DNA from: Leptolyngbyaceae cyanobacterium
GTDB taxonomy: Bacteria; Cyanobacteriota; Cyanobacteriia; Cyanobacteriales; Aerosakkonemataceae
DNA: 64,000 nucleotides
Assembly (NCBI GenBank): GCA_036703985.1
Contig: DATNQN010000021.1
Location: 62,001 to 126,000, forward strand
Reading direction: 5' to 3'
Every line of letters starts with the position of its first letter. The stretch's first letter is position 1. Positions 23,201-31,459 of the stretch are shown piece after piece. A model generated the notes under the pieces. The model saw nothing but the letters and a program-made list of their open reading frames with translations. It did no database searches and was not told where the DNA came from. The position numbers and the translations under genes were made by a program.

Positions 23201-23228
23201 TTTTAGCGTTTTTCTGCCAATTTATTAA
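17295..23228 (+). CDS. HstK-type Ser/Thr kinase-AAA-GAF-PAS-histidine kinase
   Basis: A multi-sensor protein of 1977 residues. Order: Ser/Thr kinase (1-270; Lys in AIVKLLK, HKDINPAN catalytic loop, IDFGIA); NACHT/AAA_16-type ATPase (about 285-600; Walker A GYSGVGKS near 345, Walker B VIFLDDLQWAD near 472); long helical repeat region (700-1330); GAF (1345-1495); PAS (1503-1615) ending ITERKQ; coiled coil; H-box AHEINTPLGAI (near 1678); a 110-residue insertion; HATPase with NLIHNAIQAM, DSGCGIP and GEGSGLGLDI. It resembles Anabaena HstK. ATG 17295 is preferred over GTG 17289 by comparison with the paralogue at 60532. It is first in a seven-gene cluster. A heptamer repeat lies inside the coding region. 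Confidence 0.92.
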   Translation: MLSIAGYQTVSQIYESGNSVVYRAIRSADGQIAIVKLLKSDYPNPTELTHYKQEYQIIRRLNLAGVVKAYSLESYQHSLALILEDFGGQSLKILSQQQKFTLKEFLNLAIQITDILGNIHAANIIHKDINPANIVFNPITGQLKIIDFGIATQLTKENPSLKHPNILEGTLAYISPEQTGRMNRSLDYRTDFYSLGVTFYELLTNTLPFPTIDAMELIHCHIAKQPISPVQINPEIPLSVSKIIIKLLEKNPEDRYQSAWGIKADLEKCLTQLEEFGNISEFILAKQDITDKFQIPQKLYGREKEVEILLAAFERVAGEIQNSKFKIQKGNDENVQSKIEMMLVAGYSGVGKSALVQEIYKPITEKRGYFIAGKFDQFQRNIPYSAIVSALRGLVGQLLTESEAELAVWREKLLAAFGTNGQVIIDVIPEVELIVGSQPSVSELAPTEAQNRFNLVFQKFIRAFCDKEHPLVIFLDDLQWADSASLKLIELMMTDTDSEYLLLIGAYRDNEVNPTHLLMMMLEKLRKQGAIVNQITLQHLKLEHISQLIADTLYSESSKVVSLAELVFDKTGGNPFFVNEFLKVLYAENLLNFDINSLIWQWDIEQIKSKEITDNVVELMIGKLKKLPDRTQQVLMKAACVGGNFDLDTLAIICEESTYAVFDDLQAAIKSGLILTTSELNEELLISHYKFLHDRIQQAAYCLIPEQDKQAIHFKIGQLLLNSVPPNKQEDNIFDIINQLNFGISLITEESQRNELAFLNLIAGKKAKAAAAYQAALNYLQIGISLLAGNSWLTQYEITLNLYESAVETAFLSCDFEETDRLAQVVHQQGKILLDKLKVFEYQILARMVQTKIKEAVQMGLEIVSQLGVKFPSQINQFDIDSKLLETKSKLTSKRIEDLVNLPEMTDKEKLAAVHILATIYSPCFQAAPQLLPLIICELVNLSIEYGNAPLSTFGYALYGLVLCGVVQDLDTGYQFGKLALNLLSKFKAENLKAKVFEIFEVHIRHWKEPLKLTLQPLQVGYHSGLENGDLEFAGYCTMLLCHHLYFVGNELTESEREIANYGKAIAQLKQKTNLSHIEIYRQAILNLLGHSVNTCYLQGEAYNGEELLAKHIQVNDRSGTHYIYLHKLILCYLFEDYRQAVENANLAEQYLDGITAMVAVTVFHFYDSLARLALYPDVSPDEQQVILEKVAANQVKMEKWAHHSPSNSQHKFDLVEAERARILGNNWLAMDLYDRAIAGAEANEYIQEEAIANELAAKFYLQTGKRKIAQVYTIDAHYCYKRWGAKAKVAHLEKNYGQLLTGIKTTIPITEIGKVTTYTSTDGNSGESLDLATVIKSSQAISGEILLDKLLEKLMKILIENAGAEFGHLILPNKDKLFIEASGSVNSDCIPVLQSIPIENNLPVSIVNYVVRTKENIVLNDAVRKGKFTSDPYIQNHRSKSILCVPLLNQGKLIAIVYLENNLTAKAFTADRLETLKLLSTQAAISINNAKLYAEVRENENRLTQLIEAVPVGLFVTDSNGKPYYVNSRAQQLLGKGIVNNISVEQLREVYQIYQAGSEQFYPPEREPLLLALKGETINVDDVEIKQPERAIPIEVWAKPIYDEIGNIAYAIVAFTDITERKQAQQLLDEYNRNLEQQVQQRTQELSLALEHLKATQQELIQSEKMVALGQLIAGIAHEINTPLGAIRASADNSAKALAESLNQLPQIYQQIPAEQQAEFFKLIHAALDSKSQITTRERRQFKRTLTNQLEHHGIENARRIADTLTDMGIYEEIEPFLPLIKSPEADILLQLAYNLVQLQSNSKNILMAVERAAKIVFALKSYARYDHSGNKQLTNITDGIETVLELYRNQLKRGVEVVRKYEQISLILCYPDELMQVWTNLIHNAIQAMNYQGVLKIEMFQQPEKIVVKITDSGCGIPEEIKERIFEPFFTTKPPGEGSGLGLDIVKKIIDKHGGEIQVDSVTGKTTFSVFLPIY
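18252..18279 (+). repeat. ATTCAAA heptamer array within kinase gene
   Basis: Four exact units of ATTCAAA lie in frame and encode the IQNSKFKIQ stretch in the linker before the Walker A motif. Such heptamers are normally intergenic in cyanobacteria; four 7-mers plus flanking bases leave the frame open. Confidence 0.8.
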
Positions 23229-23249
23229 ACAATTAATTGATTGCTTATA

Positions 23250-24308
23250 ATGAGAAAACGTCTTAATTTCCGTCAATGGTTGATGACCAAACAGCAAATT
23301 TTATTCATATTTTCATTACTATTTTTGCTGAGTTTGTGCTTTAGTTTAGTTTTAGGTTGCTGGTCATCAGAGCGAGTAAATAATTCTAATAATCAACTGA
23401 AAATTGCAGATATAACCGCGACAAAAGTGGTGCGGATTGGTCATCAACCTCACGGCACAATGCTATATTTAAAAGTTAGAGGTAATTTAGAAAAGCGCCT
23501 TTCCCCATTAGGTATTTCCGTGGAATGGACGCAATTTACCGCAGGCCCACCTATATTGGCTGCGATGGGAGAAGGAAAAATAGATATAGGTTATGGGGGG
23601 GTAGTGCCGCCAATTTTTGCACAAGCTAATGGCGTGCCTTTTGTTTATGTTGCGAATGATTCGCCTTCTCCGGAAAGCGTGGGTATTTTAGTTCGTGAAG
23701 ATTCTCCGATTCGGACACTTGCTGACTTAAAAGGTAAAAAAATAACGGCTACTAAATCATCTGTAGCTCACTATATGTTAATTCAGGCTTTAATTAAAGC
23801 AGGTCTTACTCTCAAAGATGTGAGTTTTATAGATTTACCTCCACCAGAAGGACAGGTTGCATTTAAGCAAGGAAAAGTAGATGCTTGGATTGGGTGGCAT
23901 CCTTTTTTAGCAGAATTACAGGAGAGTATGCCAGTTCGTGTATTGGCTGATGGTGAAGGTTTAACGAGCAATAGAAATTTTTATTTTGCTACGCGCGATT
24001 TTGCTAATAACCATGCCAATACTATCAAAATAATTATAGAAGAATCGCAGAATGTCGGTACTTGGGTGACCGAGCATCCGCAAGAAAGTGCAAAAATTTT
24101 AACTAATAGTATGAAGCTGAATTTAACAACGGCTTTTACTTTAACAAAAAACCGCCTCTATGAAGCACAGCCGATTCAAGATCGAGCGGTGGAAGAACAA
24201 CAACGTGTTGCCGAAACTTTTTACCGATTGGGATTGTTGCCAAAGCGAATTTGGGTAGAAGATATCGTTTGGAAACGGGCGTTAGGTAAATGGGGTTCAT
24301 TCCAATGA
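23250..24308 (+). CDS. SsuA/NrtA-like substrate-binding lipoprotein
   Basis: The 352-residue protein has an N-terminal signal with a lipobox-like LVLGC (about residue 37) and a type II periplasmic binding fold of the SsuA/TauA/NMT1 group: VRIGHQPHGTMLYL, AAMGEGKIDIGYGG, VGILVREDSPIRTLADLKGKKI, GKVDAWIGWHPFL. Such proteins bind sulfonates, nitrate, taurine or pyrimidine precursors; the ligand here is not predictable. No ABC permease or ATPase is encoded nearby. It lies 21 bp after the giant kinase and its stop overlaps the next kinase's ATG (ATGA), so it probably presents ligand to that sensor. ATG 23250 is preferred over an upstream TTG. Confidence 0.88.
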   Translation: MRKRLNFRQWLMTKQQILFIFSLLFLLSLCFSLVLGCWSSERVNNSNNQLKIADITATKVVRIGHQPHGTMLYLKVRGNLEKRLSPLGISVEWTQFTAGPPILAAMGEGKIDIGYGGVVPPIFAQANGVPFVYVANDSPSPESVGILVREDSPIRTLADLKGKKITATKSSVAHYMLIQALIKAGLTLKDVSFIDLPPPEGQVAFKQGKVDAWIGWHPFLAELQESMPVRVLADGEGLTSNRNFYFATRDFANNHANTIKIIIEESQNVGTWVTEHPQESAKILTNSMKLNLTTAFTLTKNRLYEAQPIQDRAVEEQQRVAETFYRLGLLPKRIWVEDIVWKRALGKWGSFQ

Positions 24309-26887
24309 AGCAAACTAAGATAGGGAGTGGTAAACCGAAGAGTTGGTCAATTGCTAATCAACTTAGTTACGGTTTAGTTTTGATGGTGGTTGTCAGCGTA
24401 ATGTTGACAGGCAGTACTTTAACTTATCTAAGTTTTCAAGAACAAATAAAGCAAACAAGGGAACTTCAGAAACAACGATCGCAAGTGGCGGCTAATAGAA
24501 TTAGTGCTTATCTTGATAATTTACAACGCCAACTAAATTATTTGTCTGAATTAAAGGGATTAACGGATTTTTCTTCGTCAACTCAGCGCAGTATTTTAGA
24601 AGGATTGGTAAATAGTAATAGTGCTTATGAAATTGTGGGAATAGTTAACGATAAAAGTCAAATTACTCAAGTTATGTCTCCCTACGAACCCGTATCTCCT
24701 TCTAACTTTTCTTTGGGAGAAATATCCACGGGTATAATCCAGTTTTTACAGACATTTAGAAACGGGCAAAATTATGTAAGTAGTGTGGAATTTGATGGTA
24801 AAAATAAGTTAATGTTTGCGGCTTTGGCTGTACCAATCCGCAATCAAAAAAATCAGATCGATGGCGTTCTTTTTGCCAAAATCAATCTGGATTTTCTAGC
24901 TCATATTATTAACAGTACCGAAGTTGGTAAAACTGGTTATAGTTATGTTATAGACGATCGCTTAGTGCTAATAGGTAAAAAAGATATTAGTTCTAATAAT
25001 TTTGGTTTAGCGGAACTCAAAAATCGTTCTTATATTAAAGATTTAGTTAAGTCAGCGCTCTCTCCAGAAAGCCAAGCGGTAATTACTTATCAAGGATTGA
25101 ATGGGAAAGAAGTTATAGGAACTGCTACTTTAGTACGTCGGGTGCAGTGGATGGTAGTAGTAGAACTTCCTACATCGGAAGTTTACGCACCCGTCCGATC
25201 GATGATGGTGGTAATGGGTGGGGCGACTGTAATTAGCACTGCGATCGCAATTTTTTTAGGGATTATTTTTTCCAAAAGAATTACTTCTCCCCTCCAATCG
25301 CTTACAGAAGCGGCATTTAGAATAAGTCGCAAAGAATTAAACAGTCGAGTTAATATTACTTCTACCAATGAATTAGGGGAATTAGCTAACTCTTTTAATC
25401 TGATGGCAGAGCAATTACAAGCTTCGTTTCAAGAATTAAAAAATAGGCAGCAACAACTCGCCCAATTTTTGGAAGCTATCCCGATCGGTGTGTTTATTAC
25501 CGATGCTCAAGGTAAACCATTTTATATAAATTCTCGGACTCAAGAATTACTTGGTAAAGGAATAGTTGAAGAAGTTAAAGTCGAACAATTAAGAGATATT
25601 TATCAAGCCTATTTAGCAGGAAGCGATCGACTATATCCCAGCGAACGCAATCCAGTAATTCTGGCTTTGCAAGGAAAAAGCGTTAATATTGACGATATGG
25701 AAATTCGCCAATCAAATAAAGTCATTCCCATTGAAGTGTGGGGAACGCCAATTTATGACGCACAGGGCAATATTGCTTATGCGATCGCAGCCTTTGCAGA
25801 CATTACCGAACGCAAACAAGCACAGCAATTATTAGCCGAATATAACCGCACCTTAGAAAGACAAGTGCAACAGAGAACTCAAGAACTTTCCCAAGCATTA
25901 GAACATTTGAAAACTACTCAAGAAGAGTTAATTCAATCGGAAAAAATGGCGGCGTTAGGACAATTAATTGCCGGAATTGCTCACGAAGTTAATACCCCAT
26001 TAGGTGCAATTCGCGCCTCGGCAGATAATAGCGCCAAAGCATTAACAGAATCTCTGCGCCAATTACCGCAAATCTATCAACAATTATCTCCAGAAGAATT
26101 AGCTAGTTTCTTTCAATTAATTAAAATAGGGACTGATAACAAAGATGAATTAAGTACTCGCGATAAAAGGCAACTTAAAAGAAGTTTAACCAAACAATTA
26201 GAAGAGAATGACATTGAAAACGCTAGAAGAATAGCTGACACATTAACTGACATCGGTATTGGCGAACAAATCGAACATTTTTTACCATTAATGCAATCGA
26301 AACAAGCAGATTTAGTTTTGCAATTAGCTTATAATCTCGTGCAACTGCAAAATAATAGTAAAAACATTTTAACTTCTGTCGAACGAGCCGCCAAAATTGT
26401 ATTTGCTCTCAAAAATTATGCCCGTTATGACAATACGGGAGTTAAGCAGCTTGCCGATATTACTAACAGTATCGAAACCGTATTAGAACTGTATCGAAAT
26501 CAGTTAAAGCGAGGAGTGGAAGTAGAGCGAAAATATCAACAAATAGCACCGATTCTATGTTATCCAGATGAATTGATGCAAGTGTGGACGAATTTGATTT
26601 ATAATGCCATTCAAGCGATGAATTACAAAGGAACATTAATAGTTAGTGCTTTTGCTAACTCTGATGGGATTGCAGTACAATTTACAGACTCAGGATGTGG
26701 TATTCCACCAGAAAATAAAGACAGAATTTTTGAACCTTTCTTTACCACTAAGCCACCGGGAGAGGGCAGCGGTTTAGGACTAGATATTGTCAAGAAAATA
26801 GTTAACAAACATGAAGGGCGAATTGAGGTAGACAGCGTACCGGGGCGTACTACTTTCACCGTTTGGTTACCTGCTAACTTGACTTGA
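24305..26887 (+). CDS. Cache-HAMP-PAS sensor histidine kinase
   Basis: A membrane sensor of 860 residues. TM1 (about 17-40), extracytoplasmic double-Cache-like domain (45-290, with VGKTGYSYVIDD), TM2 (300-325), HAMP (325-375), PAS (385-510, ending ITERKQAQ), coiled coil, H-box AHEVNTPLGAI (near 559), a 110-residue insertion, then HATPase (740-860; NLIYNAIQAM, DSGCGIP, GEGSGLGLDI). From the PAS on it is a close paralogue of the end of the giant kinase upstream. ATG 24305 overlaps the previous stop by 4 nt; ATG 24290 (five residues longer) is also possible. It probably reads the substrate-binding lipoprotein encoded just before it. Confidence 0.92.
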   Translation: MKQTKIGSGKPKSWSIANQLSYGLVLMVVVSVMLTGSTLTYLSFQEQIKQTRELQKQRSQVAANRISAYLDNLQRQLNYLSELKGLTDFSSSTQRSILEGLVNSNSAYEIVGIVNDKSQITQVMSPYEPVSPSNFSLGEISTGIIQFLQTFRNGQNYVSSVEFDGKNKLMFAALAVPIRNQKNQIDGVLFAKINLDFLAHIINSTEVGKTGYSYVIDDRLVLIGKKDISSNNFGLAELKNRSYIKDLVKSALSPESQAVITYQGLNGKEVIGTATLVRRVQWMVVVELPTSEVYAPVRSMMVVMGGATVISTAIAIFLGIIFSKRITSPLQSLTEAAFRISRKELNSRVNITSTNELGELANSFNLMAEQLQASFQELKNRQQQLAQFLEAIPIGVFITDAQGKPFYINSRTQELLGKGIVEEVKVEQLRDIYQAYLAGSDRLYPSERNPVILALQGKSVNIDDMEIRQSNKVIPIEVWGTPIYDAQGNIAYAIAAFADITERKQAQQLLAEYNRTLERQVQQRTQELSQALEHLKTTQEELIQSEKMAALGQLIAGIAHEVNTPLGAIRASADNSAKALTESLRQLPQIYQQLSPEELASFFQLIKIGTDNKDELSTRDKRQLKRSLTKQLEENDIENARRIADTLTDIGIGEQIEHFLPLMQSKQADLVLQLAYNLVQLQNNSKNILTSVERAAKIVFALKNYARYDNTGVKQLADITNSIETVLELYRNQLKRGVEVERKYQQIAPILCYPDELMQVWTNLIYNAIQAMNYKGTLIVSAFANSDGIAVQFTDSGCGIPPENKDRIFEPFFTTKPPGEGSGLGLDIVKKIVNKHEGRIEVDSVPGRTTFTVWLPANLT

Positions 26888-26990
26888 CAGAGTTGTTGCA
26901 CAAAACTAGAAGTAGTATAGGCAAATCGCCTAACAATTTCCTTGACTAAATAAAAATTCATAATTGTTCATTACGCAAAACAGGTTAATC

Positions 26991-27380
26991 ATGTCAAATA
27001 CAGCTATTTTATGTGTCGATGATGAAAAAGTGATTTTAGAAAGTCTTAAAGAGCAGTTAAAAAGGAAATTTGGCAATCAATACTTATATGAGACTGCTGA
27101 AAGTGCTGAGGAAGCTTGGGAAATTATTGAGGAATTACATGATGAGGATATCAAAGTTTTAGTGATTGTTTCTGATTGGTTGATGCCGGAAATTAAAGGG
27201 GATGAATTTTTGATTAAAGTTCATCACAAATTTCCGCAAATCGTGACCGTGATGCTGACAGGTCAGGCCGATGAAGATGCCGTCGAACGAGCCAAAAGAG
27301 AAGCTAATTTGTATTGTTGCTTGCGAAAGCCTTGGTCAGAAGATGAATTGGCTAAAATAATTACTTCTTCGTTGGCATAA
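26991..27380 (+). CDS. Single-domain response regulator
   Basis: A 129-residue REC domain with no output domain: acidic pocket in LCVDDEK, phosphoacceptor Asp near residue 61 ([11 protein letters not shown]), Thr in MLTGQ and Lys in LRKPW. The fold and the GDEFL segment are similar to the REC at the start of the next gene. It is 103 bp after the Cache kinase and 4 bp before the hybrid kinase, so it is the natural shuttle between them. The open frame extends to a TTG at 26964, but ATG 26991 has AGG seven bases upstream. Confidence 0.92.
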   Translation: MSNTAILCVDDEKVILESLKEQLKRKFGNQYLYETAESAEEAWEIIEELHDEDIKVLVIVSDWLMPEIKGDEFLIKVHHKFPQIVTVMLTGQADEDAVERAKREANLYCCLRKPWSEDELAKIITSSLA

Positions 27381-27384
27381 GTTT

Positions 27385-29436
27385 ATGAATGAACTCGCAA
27401 TTTTATGCGTTGATGATGAACCTGTCATTTTAAATAGTCTGACTCAACAGCTTAAGCGTAATTTGGGTAATGACTATGAAATTGAAGCTGCTCAAAGCGG
27501 GCTAGAAGCTTTAGAAATTATTGAAGAAGTCCTATCAGATGGTATGGAAATTGCTTTAATAATTTCCGACCAAATTATGCCAGGAATGAAAGGGGACGAA
27601 TTGCTGATTGCCATTCATAATCGTTATCCTCAAATATTAAAAATTATGTTGACGGGACAAGCCGATGCCCAAGCAGTTGGCAATGCAGTTAATGCGGCTA
27701 ATTTATATCGTTATATCACCAAGCCTTGGCATGAAACTGATTTGATTTTAACCGTCAAAGAGGCTTTGCAGAGTTACAGTCAAAAGCAGCAATTGGCAGA
27801 ACAAAATAAAGCTTTAAAGCAACTTAATTACCAACTAGAAAAATTAAATATCTCGTTGGAACAGAAAGTGGCTGAAAGGACTTTAGAATTGCAAAAAGCT
27901 AAAGAAACCGCTGAAATTGCTAACAAAGCTAAAAGCGAATTTTTGGCTAATATGAGTCACGAATTGCGATCGCCTCTCAACACGATACTTGGCTTTGCCC
28001 AATTACTCAAACGCAGTTCCAGCCTTGCATTGGAAGATAGAAACAGCTTAGATATCATTAGCCGTAGTGGAGAACACCTACTCAATCTGATTAACAGCGT
28101 TTTGGATTTGTCTAAAATTGAGTCCGGACGAATGGTTCTTAATCAAACCAACTTTGACTTAATTTTACTGCTAGATGACCTTGAAAATATGTTAGCTTTG
28201 AAAGCTCAAGATAAGAAATTATGGCTAATTTTTGAGCGTTCTCCATCTCTTCCCCAATACGTGCGAACAGATGAAGTTAAGTTAAGGCAAGTGTTGATTA
28301 ATTTGCTGAATAATGCGATTAAATTTACCGATTCAGGAGGTGTGTCTCTGCGAATAAAAGAAGAAAGATCCGAGCGGGAACGAGACATAGATAATAGTGA
28401 AAAAAATCTTCATTCCCGATTGTATTTTGAAATTGAAGATACCGGAGCGGGTATCGATCCTAATGAATTAGAGAAAATTTTTGAAGCTTTTACGCAAAGT
28501 CAAACTGGTCAAAAATCTAAAGAAGGTACTGGTTTAGGTTTAGCGATCGCGCGTTCTTTCATTCAATTAATGGGTGGTAATATTACAGCGAAATCCGAGG
28601 TAAAACGCGGTACTATATTTAAATTTAATATTGGGATTGACGTAGTTGATGCGAAGGAAGTAGAAACTAAACAACCGATGCGACGAGTTATTGCGATCGC
28701 GCCAAATCAGCCTTCCTATCGCATTCTGATCGTTGATGATAAATGGGACAATCGCCAGCTATTAGTTAAGCTACTTTCTCCTCTGGGATTTGAAATCAAT
28801 GAAGCAAATAACGGTCAAGAAGCGATTGAAATTTGGCACAATTGGCAACCCCATTTTATTTGGATGGATATGCGAATGCCAGTAATGGATGGAATTCAAG
28901 CAACTAAATACATTAAAGAACAAGAAAAAAAAATGTCTACTGAAATAACTCAAATTCAAAGTACTGTTTCTACCAAAATAAATACCGAACGAGATTTATC
29001 TCGGTTAGCTACTAACAAAACCGTGATTGTTGCTCTCACTGCCAGCACTTTTGAAGAAGAAAAGACCACTATCTTAGCTGCCGGATGCGATGATTTTGTT
29101 AGAAAACCGTTTCGAGAAGAAATTATTTTTGATAAAATGGCAGAGTATATAGGCGTGCGTTACATCTACGAACAGGAAGTATCTCCAGTTTTGCCAATTA
29201 ATGGTTCTCCAGTTGGTTCGGAAATCTCTTTAAATGAAATTTTAAAAGTTATGCCAAAAGAATGGATTGAGGAATTATATCAAGCGGCTGAAAGTATTGA
29301 TAACTCTCTGCTTTCTCAGCTAATTTCCCAAATTCCGCCTACCCATGCGTTGCTGGCAGAAACTTTGAGCGATTGGGTCAACCAATTCCGGTGCGATCGC
29401 ATTATCGATTTAATTGAATCTAGTAGTAAAATATAA
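27385..29436 (+). CDS. Hybrid kinase: REC-HisKA-HATPase-REC
   Basis: The 683-residue cytoplasmic protein has an N-terminal REC (5-120; phosphoacceptor in ISDQIMPG), a coiled coil (130-180), HisKA with H191 in [10 protein letters not shown], HATPase (290-410; [24 protein letters not shown]), and a second REC (447-590; [10 protein letters not shown]). The last 80 residues form a helical region ([14 protein letters not shown]...) shared with the next two kinases. There are no transmembrane segments, so input comes through the first REC, probably from the upstream kinases. A poorly conserved Lys/Ser-rich loop (about 512-540) is inserted in the second REC. It begins 4 bp after the previous stop. 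Confidence 0.92.
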   Translation: MNELAILCVDDEPVILNSLTQQLKRNLGNDYEIEAAQSGLEALEIIEEVLSDGMEIALIISDQIMPGMKGDELLIAIHNRYPQILKIMLTGQADAQAVGNAVNAANLYRYITKPWHETDLILTVKEALQSYSQKQQLAEQNKALKQLNYQLEKLNISLEQKVAERTLELQKAKETAEIANKAKSEFLANMSHELRSPLNTILGFAQLLKRSSSLALEDRNSLDIISRSGEHLLNLINSVLDLSKIESGRMVLNQTNFDLILLLDDLENMLALKAQDKKLWLIFERSPSLPQYVRTDEVKLRQVLINLLNNAIKFTDSGGVSLRIKEERSERERDIDNSEKNLHSRLYFEIEDTGAGIDPNELEKIFEAFTQSQTGQKSKEGTGLGLAIARSFIQLMGGNITAKSEVKRGTIFKFNIGIDVVDAKEVETKQPMRRVIAIAPNQPSYRILIVDDKWDNRQLLVKLLSPLGFEINEANNGQEAIEIWHNWQPHFIWMDMRMPVMDGIQATKYIKEQEKKMSTEITQIQSTVSTKINTERDLSRLATNKTVIVALTASTFEEEKTTILAAGCDDFVRKPFREEIIFDKMAEYIGVRYIYEQEVSPVLPINGSPVGSEISLNEILKVMPKEWIEELYQAAESIDNSLLSQLISQIPPTHALLAETLSDWVNQFRCDRIIDLIESSSKI

Positions 29437-29491
29437 ATAATTAATCCCAAAGTCATGCTTATAATTTTTTCATTACCAATTATTATCCCCT

Positions 29492-31435
29492 ATGAACTTA
29501 AATGAAGATACAAAAATTTATGGCAATATCTTAATTATCGATGATACGCCTGAAAACCTGCAACTTTTAGCGCAAACTTTATCAGAAAAAGGCTACACCG
29601 TGCGCGGTGCCGTGAAAGGACAAATGGGAATCAAAGCCGCCCAGAATTCCCCTCCAGATTTAATATTACTGGATATCAAAATGCCCGACTTAGATGGGTA
29701 TGAAGTATGTAAACTTCTCAAAGCAGATGCTAAAACTAAAAATATACCAGTAATTTTTTTAAGCGCTCTTGATGATGTTTGGGATAAAGTCAAAGGCTTC
29801 CAAATTGGCGGGGTAGACTATATTACCAAACCCTTTCAAGTAGAAGAAGTATTAGTAAGAGTAGAAAATCAACTGCTAATTTGTCAGTTGAATAAACAAC
29901 TACTAGAAAAATCTCAGCAATTGCAAATTCAAAATCAACAACTTCAACAAGAAATTATCGAACGTCGTAAAGCCGAAAAAGCAGCAGAAGCAGCTTCCAG
30001 AGCCAAAAGTGAATTCGTAGCTAACATGAGCCACGAGTTAAGAACGCCTCTTAATCTAATCTTGGGTTTTACTCAAATTTTGGGTCACGACTCATTACTT
30101 ACTCAAGAACAACGAAATTATTTAGAAATCATCAGTCGCAGTGGCGAACATTTACTCGAATTAATCGACGATGTTTTAGAATTATCTAGAATAGAAGCTG
30201 GCAAGCAATCTCTCAATCCAAGCGTATTCGATTTTTATTATTTCCTAGATTGCTTAGAAGAACTGTTTCAAGTAAAAGCAGAAGAAAAAGGATTGTACTT
30301 AAATTTTTATATTTCTCCTGATGTTCCCCAGTATATTAAAACCGACCAACAAAAGTTGCGGTGTTGTTTGTTAAACTTAATCGGCAACGCTCTCAAATTC
30401 ACTCAATCTGGCAGCGTCGCTCTGCGGGTTTCATTAATTAAGGATAATTATAATCAAACAAGCATTCATTTTGAAGTAGAAGACACGGGACCGGGAATTA
30501 CACCCACAGAAATCAATCATGTATTTAAAGCTTTCGCTCAAACAGAAACAGGTAGAAAAGAGATAGAAGGAGTTGGTTTGGGTTTAGCAATCAGTCAAAA
30601 ATTCGTACAATTAATGGGAGGCCAAATTACAGTTAACAGTACAGTTGGTAAAGGAACAACTTTTCTATTTGATATAAACGTAGCACCATTTGAAGAATCG
30701 GAGATCGTCGTTACACCTCGACAGCAAGTAATTGGTTTAGAGCCAAACCAAAAACACTATAAAATTTTAGTGGTTGACGATACGAAAGAAAACCGTCTCC
30801 TGTTAGTGAAATTACTTGAACCAGTTGGATTTGAAGTGCAAGAGGCAGAAAACGGTCAAGAAGCTGTAGCAAAGTGGTTAAGCTTTCAACCGGATTTAAT
30901 TTGGATGGATACGCGAATGCCTGTAATGGATGGAATTCAGGCAACTAAAGAGATTAGAGCAATGGAAACGAAAAAAGCCGTGACTGCACCTTCACTTTAT
31001 ACTCGCGGAACCGTAATTATTGCCCTAACAGCCAGTTTTTTTGAAGAAAAAAAAGCAGAAATTTTAGCAGCAGGAAGTGATGATTTTCTTCGCAAACCTT
31101 TTGCAGAAGAAGCGCTGTTTGAAAAAATGGCGCAATTATTAAATATCCGCTATATTTATGAATCTCTACCTCCTTCAAACGTAGTTAACCGAAAGTTGAA
31201 GGCGTTTCACCAAAAATTAGATTCATTAATTCTAGAAAAGATGGGAGTCATGCCTGCTATATGGATTGGCGAGTTACAGCAAGCAGCGAAAAATTTTGAT
31301 GAAGATTTGGTCAACCAATTAATCAGGCAAATCCCGGAAAACAATGCAGAACTAGCAGAAGCTTTAAAAGAGTTATTGAAAGAATTTCGGCTTGACATTA
31401 TTTATCAGATTACTCAGCTATTTTTCAAGCGTTAA
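29492..31435 (+). CDS. Hybrid kinase: REC-HisKA-HATPase-REC
   Basis: 647 residues: REC1 (8-128; LLDIKMPDLDG), coiled coil (130-170), HisKA (H180 in [10 protein letters not shown]), HATPase (285-395; NLIGNALKF, DTGPGI, GVGLGLAI), REC2 (425-555; MDTRMPVMDG) and the shared helical tail (VMPAIWIGELQQAA). In its ATP lid GVGLGL replaces GTGLGL. It is 55 bp downstream of the preceding hybrid kinase and was probably produced by duplication. No membrane segment is present, so the first REC is the likely input. Confidence 0.92.
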   Translation: MNLNEDTKIYGNILIIDDTPENLQLLAQTLSEKGYTVRGAVKGQMGIKAAQNSPPDLILLDIKMPDLDGYEVCKLLKADAKTKNIPVIFLSALDDVWDKVKGFQIGGVDYITKPFQVEEVLVRVENQLLICQLNKQLLEKSQQLQIQNQQLQQEIIERRKAEKAAEAASRAKSEFVANMSHELRTPLNLILGFTQILGHDSLLTQEQRNYLEIISRSGEHLLELIDDVLELSRIEAGKQSLNPSVFDFYYFLDCLEELFQVKAEEKGLYLNFYISPDVPQYIKTDQQKLRCCLLNLIGNALKFTQSGSVALRVSLIKDNYNQTSIHFEVEDTGPGITPTEINHVFKAFAQTETGRKEIEGVGLGLAISQKFVQLMGGQITVNSTVGKGTTFLFDINVAPFEESEIVVTPRQQVIGLEPNQKHYKILVVDDTKENRLLLVKLLEPVGFEVQEAENGQEAVAKWLSFQPDLIWMDTRMPVMDGIQATKEIRAMETKKAVTAPSLYTRGTVIIALTASFFEEKKAEILAAGSDDFLRKPFAEEALFEKMAQLLNIRYIYESLPPSNVVNRKLKAFHQKLDSLILEKMGVMPAIWIGELQQAAKNFDEDLVNQLIRQIPENNAELAEALKELLKEFRLDIIYQITQLFFKR

Positions 31436-31459
31436 AATCGATCGTAAATTTGGTTAAAA

